Assembly: GCA_012934845.2 (NCBI GenBank)
Contig: WNNJ02001614.1
Span: 1 to 64,000, forward strand
DNA length: 64,000 bases
Source: Pomphorhynchus laevis
Lineage: Eukaryota > Acanthocephala > Palaeacanthocephala > Echinorhynchida > Pomphorhynchidae
Direction of reading: 5' to 3'
The notes under the pieces are model-generated. The model was not told the DNA's origin and made no database searches. It saw only the letters and a list, made by a program, of their open reading frames with translations. Every line of letters starts with the position of its first letter. Position 1 is the stretch's first letter. The position numbers and the translations under genes were made by a program. Shown here one piece after another: positions 38,401 to 46,449 of the stretch.

Positions 38401-38525
38401 CTTCACGAGGGGTAATTAATAATGCTCTCTTATTGTATTTTAATTGGTATTTTAGTTGTTTACTTGGAATTATCACGAAAAAAGACATTATTAATCATAT
38501 TCAGGAGCAAGCGAAATGTCAGTGA
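16130..38525 (+). CDS. ClC-3/4/5-type endosomal 2Cl-/H+ exchanger, 16 exons
   Basis: Exons: 16130-16265, 21105-21317, 22554-22708, 24471-24653, 24703-24990, 25039-25215, 25916-26005, 28886-29010, 29062-29295, 29345-29469, 30754-30964, 31511-31680, 32826-32939, 34194-34330, 38317-38411, 38456-38525. All are bounded by GT/AG, phases agree throughout and the sum is 841 codons (840 residues), the usual length for this family. Motifs: [10 protein letters not shown] before the first helix; filter GSGIPE (224-229); GKEGP with gating glutamate at about 268; SLEE with proton glutamate at about 325; [20 protein letters not shown] with the pore tyrosine at about 591. Two CBS domains follow (exons 12-14 and 15-16, [10 protein letters not shown]). 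Both glutamates indicate an exchanger, not a channel. DDISLI in exon 1 is an acidic dileucine-type sorting signal. Weak points: exon 1 rests on phase and motif only, and the exon 9 donor (GTGTGA) is poor but is the only one giving an open frame. Confidence 0.92.
16795..18190 (-). mobile_element. Penelope-like RT element, minus copy of a head-to-head pair
   Basis: Lies in ClC intron 1. On the minus strand the 174-codon frame at 17689-17165 encodes the RT core: [20 protein letters not shown] (motif B) and RYIDDICVF (catalytic motif C), then [11 protein letters not shown] and [10 protein letters not shown]. Upstream coding with [13 protein letters not shown] (motif A) lies near 17880-17780. The 3' UTR is at about 16800-16990. 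No GIY-YIG endonuclease domain is visible on either side of the RT. It resembles the RT family with YDKRDDF-type C-termini common in invertebrate genomes, which I place near Penelope-like elements with moderate confidence. It is a broken copy lacking the N-terminal part. Confidence 0.82.
18191..18769. other. Centre of the head-to-head RT-element pair
   Basis: This roughly 580-bp stretch separates the two RT copies. It holds two degraded plus-oriented 3' UTR-like scraps (about 18315-18425 and 18690-18765: GATAACAT..GCA, then TTATTCGAATGCATCGTCTG) and a 21-bp tandem duplication around GACTCAGTTAGGAAATATAA at 18415-18465. No coding sequence was recognised. Confidence 0.6.
18770..20575 (+). mobile_element. 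Penelope-like RT element, plus copy of a head-to-head pair
   Basis: Mirror image of 16795-18190 and nearly identical over RT and 5' flank, including a shared 5' limit near GGTACGTTATTAAGATTTAT. The 228-codon frame 19511-20197 carries [54 protein letters not shown] and ends GKFLWMDNK. Motif A ([12 protein letters not shown]) lies upstream at about 19090-19140. The 3' UTR is at 20198-20380 and the terminal segment ends ACTCAGTTAGCTGATTT at about 20570. It is incomplete at the 5' end, with a few breaks. It is the best copy of the family in the window. Confidence 0.85.
20576..21104. other. Remainder of ClC intron 1
   Basis: AT-rich intron sequence between the RT element and exon 2. The 3' splice site TTTTACTTTAG at 21094-21104 fits phase 1 from exon 1. 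I see no repeat or gene in it. Confidence 0.6.
21510..22270. mobile_element. Long fold-back (hairpin MITE-like) element in ClC intron 2
   Basis: About 760 bp folds on itself. 21510-21640 pairs with 22135-22270 (inner tract around GTGCACTAC..TTATACATGCC). 21655-21850 pairs with 21900-22115 (for example TTGCTTGATAGACTGGACTT against AGTCTATCAAGCAA, and GGTTGCCTGTGTGGCATTGTG against its complement). The loop is about 21855-21900. Arms are diverged by a few percent to perhaps a fifth. Open frames inside (21377-21637 minus, 21782-22063 and 22138-22347 plus) follow from the arms and are not recognised as proteins. A GC-richer core against an AT-rich intron marks it as an insertion. Confidence 0.8.
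22709..24470. other. ClC intron 3
   Basis: 1762-bp AT-rich intron. It contains a tandem duplication: about 23755-23860 and 23870-24000 repeat the same block (ATGATATATTAAAATATATT ... TTAAATCGTATGTAATTGTA). A short hairpin around CTCGTTGTGAACGAG lies near 24095. No mobile element was recognised. Confidence 0.6.
26006..28885. other. ClC intron 7
   Basis: 2880-bp intron. A segment at about 27340-27900 is less AT-rich than the rest and could be an old insertion, but I could not match its translations to a family. 28340-28510 is an ATTAAT/AATATT-type low-complexity tract. Open frames at 26192-26374, 26659-26865 and 26871-27089 (minus) look fortuitous. Confidence 0.5.
29453..30255. repeat. Direct duplication of exon 10 end plus intron start, flanking ~590 bp
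   Basis: About 100 bp starting AGTTACCAAGATGACAGGTA occurs at 29453-29552 and again at 30145-30255. The first copy includes the last 17 bp of exon 10, its donor and the start of the intron. The second is in the intron and carries the same donor, preceded by CTACTCATAG, which can serve as an acceptor. The sequence between contains an ATTATTAATA-type tract and no recognised gene. Confidence 0.8.
30322..30558. mobile_element. Short MITE in ClC intron 10 with 33-bp imperfect TIRs
   Basis: The left end GAGCTTTCGGCTAATAAGGC and following CCATTTTAAAC are the reverse complement, with a few changes, of the right end GTTTAAAATGGGCTTGGTCG plus GCTGAAAGCTC. Inside is a tract (CTTTGATCCAGCTCCAATAA) that also occurs near 50475 and, inverted, near 46445 beside the Penelope copies, so a scrap of another repeat sits within it. 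Confidence 0.7.
30965..34193. other. ClC introns 11-13 (with exons 12 and 13 between)
   Basis: The introns 30965-31510, 31681-32825 and 32940-34193 are AT-rich. 32640-32740 has repeated AACAAATTGTTT-type short palindromes. On the minus strand, about 33460-33300 encodes an acidic stretch ([20 protein letters not shown]) in a 101-codon frame that I cannot assign. No mobile element was recognised. Confidence 0.5.
34515..34544. repeat. Perfect 30-bp palindrome
   Basis: The half-site TCAATGATACTTCAA is followed immediately by its exact reverse complement, with no spacer. It lies in ClC intron 14, shortly before an AT-microsatellite tract and the LINE. Confidence 0.9.
34715..37480 (+). mobile_element. 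Decayed APE-type LINE in ClC intron 14, sense orientation
   Basis: The start carries a run of four-residue repeats ending in Asn (34720-34870), in frame with an endonuclease N-terminus [20 protein letters not shown] and [15 protein letters not shown]. Further endonuclease sequence includes the block around 35440-35640 ([18 protein letters not shown]). RT signs are [19 protein letters not shown] near 36480, motif C as YANDILLYS near 36900 (YADD with Asn), [17 protein letters not shown] near 37130, and a [19 protein letters not shown] tail near 37410. It has many frame breaks and ends before the usual A-x-LWN tail. It resembles the CR1/Jockey/L2-like APE lineage. GC content exceeds that of the intron. 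Confidence 0.8.
37481..37800. other. GC-rich segment after the LINE, unidentified
   Basis: About 50% G+C, in sharp contrast to the intron. Open frames exist on both strands (37407-37694 minus, 37545-37739 plus), but neither matches a family I know. It may be the LINE's 3' UTR or an unrelated insertion. AT-rich intron resumes at about 37800 and continues to exon 15. Confidence 0.5.
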
Positions 38526-39339
38526 TTTTGTGTTGAAATGATTGTTGATTTTAATCGTTTTTGTATGGAATTGCTTTAATTTATCTTGCTCTATTAATAA
38601 TAGATACAGTAACTATGTAAACACGTCTTATTACCTTAATTTTGTAATTCTCTTTCTTCCTATTCGGTTACTGTTTTACAAATTTGCTAGCATTTATTCT
38701 ATTTAGTCCCATTTAATTAGCTCGTGTATTTAGCTGTCAAGTTTATAGCTAGCTGAGATTTTAGCTAATGCAGCTTGAGTGCAGTTCGGTGTGGATGTGT
38801 TATATCACTAGGTCTTAAAACGATTAAAAGAAAATTGTCATTATTTTAAATGAACGTTTCAGTTCATTTATTTATTTTTTTCAGTTCATCATTTTTAAAT
38901 AAAATACATAAATTGATTGACATGAAATGTGTTATTTTAAAAGCCTTTAGTAACAAAGAAAATACATTTGGAACTTAATTTGGAACTGCATGTAAATCAA
39001 CGGATGAAACTGTATTTGTCTTTTAAAGAACGTATTTGTATAATGGAATTCATTTTTATGGAAATAAAAATTCCACAGAAAAATATGTTAATTTAACCTA
39101 CAATATCGTTATTTAAAATTAAAATATAATTTAGTAATTTAATCTTTTATTTCATATTTTGTATAATATGAAATAAAAGGTTAAATTATACAAAATAATT
39201 ATACAAATTATTTTGTATAATTTAACCTACAATTTTATATAATTTAATATAATAAATTTATACATAATTAATAATTTTATATTATTAAAATATTCTATAA
39301 CTATTCTATATATTTTATATAACAATTATTTATTATTTA
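38526..39339. other. Region downstream of ClC, with two hairpins
   Basis: A candidate AATAAA lies at 38898-38903. At 39142-39182 the arms around TTTTATTTCATATT pair. Overlapping this, 39179-39199 and 39207-39227 are perfect 21-bp complementary arms (GGTTAAATTATACAAAATAA type) with a 7-nt loop. No gene was recognised. Confidence 0.6.
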
Positions 39340-40025
39340 AATAAAATAAAATACTCTTCAAATTTAAATTTCAAATTTTTATTTTAACTTGATTTAAATT
39401 ATAGAAAATCTAAAAACAATTATTAATTTTATTATTTAATTATTAAATTTTGATTTAGCATTATTATGTTTTGTTTATTTTATAATTATATTTAATACGT
39501 GGACTCAGTTAGCTGATTTGATCAGTTAGCTGATCTGATTTTATAAATATCTTTTTTTACATAATAAAAACAGATCATTCATTCATAAAATATATAAATC
39601 ATCACAATAATATAAAGAATAAATTTAAACTCTTAAGTGGCAAATTTTTATGGATGGATAATAAATAATATACTTTGCATTAGAATAAGATACTAGATAG
39701 TTATTTCAGAGGAAATACATCATTAGCATGTATTTGGTCCCGCTGCTATGTTGGGTAGATGAATTAGGGGCCGAAACCTGATAGCATAGCAGTTCCTTCT
39801 GATGACCTCTAATCCTTATTTTGATACAACGTATGTTATTTATTAGTCAATTGATAAAAATGACGTTTATTTTAAATTTCAAATTTTTTTAACTTGATTT
39901 AAATTATAGAAAATCTAAAAACAATTATTAATTTTATTATTTAATTATTAAATTTTGATTTAGCATTATTATGTTTTGTTTATTTTATAATTATATTAAA
40001 TACGTAGACTAAGTTAGCCGATTTG
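39340..40025 (+). mobile_element. RT-element terminal segment, then a second 3' end with RT tail
   Basis: 39340-39520 is a solo terminal segment (ends ACTCAGTTAGCTGATTT). 39583-40025 holds the end of the RT frame (from ATATAAATCATCACAATAAT to GKFLWMDNK), the 3' UTR and a terminal segment ending with the variant ACTAAGTTAGCCGATTTG. Both are plus-oriented and 5'-truncated. Confidence 0.8.
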
Positions 40026-40835
40026 TATGTGTATTTAATTCTAATAATTTTTATTCAATTAGTGAACAAATTTATCCAGAAAGCCTTATTCTTAACAAAA
40101 CCAATATTAATGATAAAGAAAGTATATATCTTGATATGAGCATTAAATTAACATTAACTAAAACTACTATTAATTTATATCGTAAAGATGATATATTTAA
40201 ATTTACAAGAAACATATTTTTGCATGAGCATTCATGCATACCATATAATATAAAATATAATACATTAAATAATGAAATTTTAAGAATTGCAACAATATGT
40301 AATGATATTGCTTTCTTCAAAATCATTTAAATAATTTAATAGATACATTTTAAACTAGGTTACTATAAAAATAACATCAAGCAGAAAATAGTAAAATATA
40401 TAAATCAACACAATAATATAAAGAATAAATTTAAACTCTTAAGTGGCAAATTTTTATGGATGGATAATAAATAATATACTTTGCATTAGAATAAGATACT
40501 AGATAGTTATTTCAGAGGAAATACATCATTAGCATGTATTTGGCCCGCTGCTATGCTAGGTAGAGGAACAGGGGCCGAAACCTGATAGCATAGCAGTTCC
40601 TCCTGATGACCTCTAATCCTTATTCGGATACATCGTCTGTTATTCATTAGTTAATTTATAAAAATGACGTTTATTTTAAATTTCAATTTTTTATTTTAAC
40701 TTGATTTAAATTATAAAAATCTTAAAACAATTATTTATTTTATTATTTAATTATTAAATTTTGATTTAGCATTATTATGTTTTGTTTATTTCATAATTAT
40801 ATTAAATACGTAGACTCAGTTAGCTGATTTGATGA
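40026..40835 (+). mobile_element. 5'-truncated RT element joined head-to-tail to the previous end
   Basis: Starts inside the RT frame (TATGTGTATTTAATTCTAAT, just after motif C) directly at the preceding element's terminus. It runs through [19 protein letters not shown] to the end of RT at about 40470, then the 3' UTR and terminal segment ending at about 40835. This tandem, end-to-truncated-copy arrangement is the pseudo-LTR layout known from Penelope-like elements. The coding part is decayed. Confidence 0.82.
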
Positions 40836-41040
40836 GTTAGCTGATCTGATTTTATAAATACCTTATTTTACATAATAAAAACCGATCATTCATTAATTGT
40901 TGATAATTTATTAAAACGTAATTTGTGTTTCTGTAAATCAAAAATAATACTTAATTATGCGTATAATACATTTCGCGCCATTCTATAATCGATCAATAAA
41001 TGTACTAGTTATTTTCGAGTGAAATACAAAATTTTGAAAA

Positions 41041-41343
41041 ATGGATCCTGATTGCAGTCCAAAGCAGAAATGCGAAGAAGTTATAGTCAATTGTAATTCT
41101 TTGAAAATTGAATTGGCGTATGGTGGTACATCTAGGTCTGTAATGATAAATAAACCCGAGGCATTGAAGGTTTCTGATCTACAAGAAAGTGTTGCCGAAC
41201 AAATCAAGGTACCGATTGATGATCAAAGACTCTATTTTAAAGGTCAGCGACTGCATCAATGTCCTGCAAGTCTTCTGTCGGATGTTGGAGTTTTCAACAA
41301 CTCACTCGTAAAACTTGTTCCAAGTAAAATTCCATCTGAATAA
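41041..41343 (+). CDS. Ubiquitin-like domain protein, single exon
   Basis: 100 residues. After a short polar N-terminus, residues about 13-95 form a ubiquitin-like fold. A first strand (LKIELAYGG) and second strand (RSVMINKP) precede a helix (ALKVSDLQESVAEQIKVPID). The signature DQRLYFKGQRL corresponds to ubiquitin's KQRLIFAGKQL, and SDVGVFNNSLVKLV corresponds to the last strand. There is no C-terminal Gly-Gly, so conjugation is unlikely. The PIDDQRLYFKG plus short loop plus LSDVGV pattern is closest to the N-terminal domain of BAG1-type co-chaperones, but no BAG domain follows. The ATG context and an AATAAA 20 bp after the stop (41361-41366) support a real small gene. It could also be the first exon of a longer gene or a retrocopy. 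Confidence 0.65.
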   Translation: MDPDCSPKQKCEEVIVNCNSLKIELAYGGTSRSVMINKPEALKVSDLQESVAEQIKVPIDDQRLYFKGQRLHQCPASLLSDVGVFNNSLVKLVPSKIPSE

Positions 41344-43260
41344 CTACATGGGATTTTAAGAATAAATCGAGATTTGTTTTTATTTGTATTGATAATTATT
41401 TCTGATGATCAAAATTTTTAAGGATTACAAATGAATATTTAAAAGATTTAAAATGCCCTTTAATAAATACGTATTTCAAAAGATGTATTTCAAGCATTTT
41501 AGTAACGTTATATTTAACATATATATATTATAATACTGTATGATATAATAATGATATAAAAATAATATACCATATAATAATCAATTGAAATATGAAGGGA
41601 CTTAATATGCCGTTCACTTTTGCGAATTTAATCACCTTGCATTTTGTAACATTTAACCGAATGATACTTTGTTTATACATTAAGAGCTCTTTGAGACAAG
41701 AAAACACTTCGGCATAGGAAAACTATATATTGTTAGTAAATAAATGTGTAATTCAGTACAAATGGTGATTTTTCTAAGATAAAATGAGAAAAATGTAAGA
41801 AGGTAAAATAAATATTACATTGCTTTTTAAATGAACAATCCATTAATATTTTGAAAAAATATATTTGTAAAATCAAGTTGAAGATCTAAAATTTGAAGAT
41901 TTTTTATATTTAAAGAACACGTCTTACAACCAAATATCTATCATAGTTGAATCATATATAATATTATCAAACCGTTTTATTAAAGCTTTTAATATCAAAT
42001 GCTTGAAATTAAACTTTATTTAATATTCAAATTATTTTATAAACTTATGTATTTTAATAAAATTATTTATTATGTATTTACAAGTTTTATTAATTGTTAA
42101 TTTATTATCAACCTATTATTAAAGCTTTTTATATTACATGTTTGAATGTTATATTTATTTAATACTCAAATTATTTCATTGCATTATACATTTTTATAAT
42201 TTTTTTATATTTTATTTTTATAATTTTATAAAAAAAATAATTTTGTACTAATTATTATTTATAAAAAATTGATTGAGATTGTGTATTTTTACATCAAGTT
42301 TAAAAATAACTTATGACATTTAGAACAAAATTCCGTATATTTTGTTCATATTCACATTTTTGAACCATACATATTTAAACTACTGATAATTATTCATTCA
42401 TTAGAGCTTGAGGAATTCGATGGTATAATGAATGAATATTCAGACAGACTTTGGTCTAGTTTTTATAATAATTCGCACTAAAAGATATCAATTATCATTT
42501 AATTAATATTAATTATCATTAATTATCATTTATGATATTAATTATCATTTTCTCAACTGAAACGCTTTTTGTTAACGAAATAAATAAATAGGAATAGAGA
42601 TTTTTGTCAATATCAGTATTTTAACGTGTTACTGAATGTAATTAACGAGATTACAAAGTGATTTATGCGGTTTTAACGCATTACTGGCTAAGTGTAAAGT
42701 ATTTGACAAGGTAAATAACTCCAAGTTTTTATGTATGAAACCTTATTAAACCAGAAACGCAAAGATAATAGTAGTTCGGACGACGTTAATAAATACATTG
42801 CATTTATAAGGTTGGTGTTGTGTTTAGATATGTTGCAATATTTGTATGCAGGCAAAGTGAATACTAACCTATTCAATTATCTAAACACAAAATTCAAACT
42901 GATCTAGTAGGCAATTTTTGATATTCGCATTGCGAATGTTAACTTACTAGAAGGGAATCCTGCATTTATTATGCTACATTTAATAACTGCATATTAAATA
43001 CAGAGTTTATGTAGATTTTAAAATTTTAAACCAAAAATGACACCAATTTAAGATTAAATGCATATTAAATTTATAAGAATAAATTTAATCTCAAATCCTT
43101 TTAGTGGATTTGAAAATAAAAATCTGAAAATCTATTTTCATTAAAGAGAAAAAATATTAACTAAAAGGTACAACGTGGGTGATAGAAATATAGTGGAATT
43201 ACTTTGCAAAAAGCGCAATCAATTGTATGGATAGCTAATTCAATTTATATATCGAATGAT
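41344..43260. other. AT-rich intergenic region
   Basis: No gene was recognised. Short direct repeats of ATTAATTATCATT type occur at 42490-42555. A 62-codon minus frame at 42688-42876 has no recognisable features. Confidence 0.5.
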
Positions 43261-44160
43261 ATATAAATACAAAATGCATTTAAAAATTTTGCAAACCGTA
43301 ACTCAAAATATCAGGCCCTGTACCAACTTTTTGATAGACACCTGCTTGAAGTATAGATGAATCAGCACGCTTAACCAAGACATCGAGAAAAGGTATACCC
43401 ACATTAGATTCAGAGTAAACGCAGCATTGAATTCGAGAACCCATAGAATTTAGCGTATTGGTAAGGAAATCCTGTGTACCGCCACTCTGAGCAATCAAAA
43501 ATACGTCGTCAATATAACGAAACCACCTGACAATACCATCAATATTATTGACAAAAGAATTTTCTCAATTCCTCATGTATAGTTCGGACAATACTGGAGC
43601 AAGAGGTTTGCCCATTGCCAAGCCATCGATCTGATCCCACATTACAGGTTCAAAAATTAAATTGCAACGACTAGTAAACATAGTAAAGAGAGTATGCCAA
43701 TCTTCTTGGTTAAGAAGAACATCACAAGGTGGGTTAAGATCTAGTATATCAGCCGATTTGTTTATAGCATAAAAAAGCCGAACGTTAGTGCAGGGTAGGT
43801 GATATCAGCTGTATACAGTGAACGTTCTAGAGCGTAGTGCCCGCGGATTAAGCGAGATAAGTGAGGTCAATTTTTAATGTATGAGAAATGACCCTCAGCT
43901 ATATGAAATCGTAAAGTGGAAGCAATAAATTTTGAAATTTTATAAGAAAAAGTAGAATACGAAGCTACAATTAGTCTTGCACTGTGTTGGATTTTATGAG
44001 TTTTCTGTAATAATTATAAAAATCCTGATTTTGCATTTTTTGAAAGATAAGATTTAAGAAACTTATCAGAAATTTTTCCTTTAGAAAACAATTGCCTTAT
44101 GAATTTTTCAATTTATTTGTTTACTCATTGTTCTAAGATTTTGTTTTGGTGTAGATTAAA
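43261..44160 (-). mobile_element. Penelope-like element, RT region (fossil)
   Basis: Minus-strand coding for a Penelope-type reverse transcriptase: a motif C region with RWFRYIDDVFLIAQSGGTQD near 43560-43470, then GIPFLDVLVKR, the hallmark that follows RT in Penelope elements. Traces of motif B lie to about 43640, and more degenerate N-terminal RT to about 44150. It is clearly broken in several places. Its endonuclease is not adjacent in the same orientation. Confidence 0.75.
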
Positions 44161-44399
44161 TTATAATTAATTACTCTATTATTAAATTATTTTAATTTTT
44201 TAATTCACATGTTTTTATCAATTTTTTATAATTTTGTTTCTATTTTCTTTATGATTTTGTTTTTTATTTTTCTTTCCTTTTTTGTTTGTTTTAAAAATAT
44301 GTGATGTTCAATTTATGTAGTATGCATGTTTTGTTTTTCGGTATTTACTTTTTTAAATAGAAATGCTGGGCACATCAATGCTTTTACTTTTGCATAAAT

Positions 44400-44560
44400 G
44401 TTAAAAAATTGAAATTTTGTGAACATTTCATTGTAATCCTGATAATGATAGCAGGAGTCATCGAAATATTGACTGTTTTAAAATAAAGGGAACTTGTATT
44501 CTTCTTTGTTCCTGTAAATGTTATTGTTGCTTTGAGAGTTACTGAGTTCCATAATATTTA
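44400..44560. repeat. Repeated element end also found at 62280-62385; ribozyme-like hairpin
   Basis: ATTGTAATCCTGATAATGAT plus AGCAGGAGTCATCGAAATAT and, further on, TTCTTTGTTCCT recur at 62303-62385 with small changes. Penelope-like elements are known to carry hammerhead-ribozyme motifs in their terminal repeats. The local CTGATxA ... CGAAAT arrangement around a hairpin is reminiscent of one, though the pairing is not canonical. Confidence 0.45.
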
Positions 44561-45170
44561 AAAACGATTACTTTGAAAATAAACTTTGTTTTTCAACATT
44601 TTTCCTTGACTGCTATCAAATTGAAAAACTGTATACCCTCCAAGTCTACTTGATAGTGGGCCGATTAGTAGGCTGCCTAATATTCCACCAACTCAAAAGC
44701 TGTGGATGCCACCAAAAACCATAAGTCAACTTTGTTCGTAGACGGATAAGAGTTATAATGAGCGTAAATAGACGTGTTGATCAGTTGTTTAATCGCCTGA
44801 AGTAAAGTCAAAAATAAAATAATATATTTATAAAATATTCATCTAAAGACAATTTTACGCGATATCAAATTGAAAATGTTCATTAAAATGTAGGCCATGG
44901 GCATTAATCATCATCTACTACTCCGATACAACTATTGATTATATCGCTACCGATTAGGATTATATCACGAATATGTCCGATCAGTTCTGAAACAAATCGG
45001 ACTAAAAAGTGATTTTCCGCTTTTGGTCCATTAAGAAAGCTAAGTTTAAATCTTTAGAACACAAAAAGTCTCTGGTCCTGAAATATAGGAATACTGTTTG
45101 TTAGTAACAAATTGAATTCAGATTTTTCAAAGTTTATTAACAATAACATAAAAATAGTAGTGTTAACAAA

Positions 45171-45509
45171 GTGCACATTTTTAACAGAAAATTGCCTAAG
45201 CTACACTACTTATTTAAAAGTAAACCTGATTTAAACAAATATGTCATTGTTTATAAAATACCTTTTAAAGAATGTGAACAGGTATATATTGGTCAAACCG
45301 GTCAAGATTTTGTTAAGCGTATTAAACAACATTATTATAATGTACATAAGAGAACTACTTCTGGTTCTGTCGCTCAGCATTTTGTGAGTTTGAATCATTT
45401 AATTTATTTTAAAAATGCATGTATTTTATGTTTTGAAAGTAACTTGTTATATCGCATTATTCAAGAAGCGTATTTTATCCAAAAAGAACTTTATTTAATA
45501 ATAAATTAA
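45171..45509 (+). mobile_element. GIY-YIG endonuclease fragment of a Penelope-like element
   Basis: 112-codon frame with VIVYKIPFKECEQVYIGQTG (GIY and YIG strands), then FVKRIKQHYYN (the Arg of the family), AQHFVSLNH and a terminal IIQEAYFIQKEL holding the metal-binding glutamate. This is the C-terminal endonuclease module of Penelope-like elements. It is plus-oriented, opposite to the RT piece at 43261-44160, so the two are not one intact element. The RT part upstream is missing. Confidence 0.82.
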
Positions 45510-46449
45510 TAATTTAATTTAATAATAAATCTGATTTCAACTTGATTTTAACCAATTTTCACTTAATTTTATTAATTTATTTGTCACAAATAAGGGATTA
45601 TTAATTCATTTTTTATTTTGAAGAAGCTATACATTTGATATGAATATTATAGTGCTAATAATATTTTAATATGATATTATTATATTATATAAATATATAT
45701 AATATATAATATTATTATATTATATATTATAATATATTATATTATATTATTATATTATATACATAATATTATTAGATATAGTATATATAATTAAAGTCTA
45801 ATCCTTACAAATTATAAAGTAAATGATTTTATGTTAATCTAAACGATTAAGATAATTGGATTTTTGTTTAGATTAAATTGAGATTTCTAAATTAAAATTT
45901 TAATTTGGTATAAGTATTAATTTTACAATTTATTTTTGATGTAAATTAAAAATATTAATAATTCATGGGAATGCATTTTTGCAAATATTCATATAAACTA
46001 TGAAATTTATAGAAACTGAATGCGAATGAAAACATCGACCATAAGAGCATTTGTGATTATAGATTTAACGGCATCAATTAATTTAAAGGCTAAATATCGT
46101 CTGCAATTTTTACAAAGCAGTAAAAAATAAGTGAAGAATTCTGTAAATTACAAAACACGCGGATCACTGAGAATAATTCTTTGATAATTTATGGTCCACA
46201 ACCCATTTTCGTACAGGTTTGAATAAATATTCCAACAAAATATATTGTTCCCTACCAACACTAAAGTACAGAAATCAACAAGGCAATTCTTATTTCCAAA
46301 TAAAAAACTACTGTTTTGATTTGTTTTCTATTATTTGCAGAACAAAATGTGATAAAATTTTAATTTAAAAATTTCATAATTATAAATTTTCAAAATTTCA
46401 GAATTTCAAATTTTCAAATTAAGTATTTTGTGTAGTGACTGGTGCTGGA
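45510..46449. other. AT-rich spacer with microsatellite
   Basis: 45660-45790 is a TATATAATATTATT-type low-complexity tract. No gene or recognisable repeat is seen in the remainder. Confidence 0.5.

Noticed and set aside
43261-45509. Treating RT at 43261-44160 and GIY-YIG at 45171-45509 as one Penelope element
   Set aside because: They lie on opposite strands and are separated by unrelated sequence.
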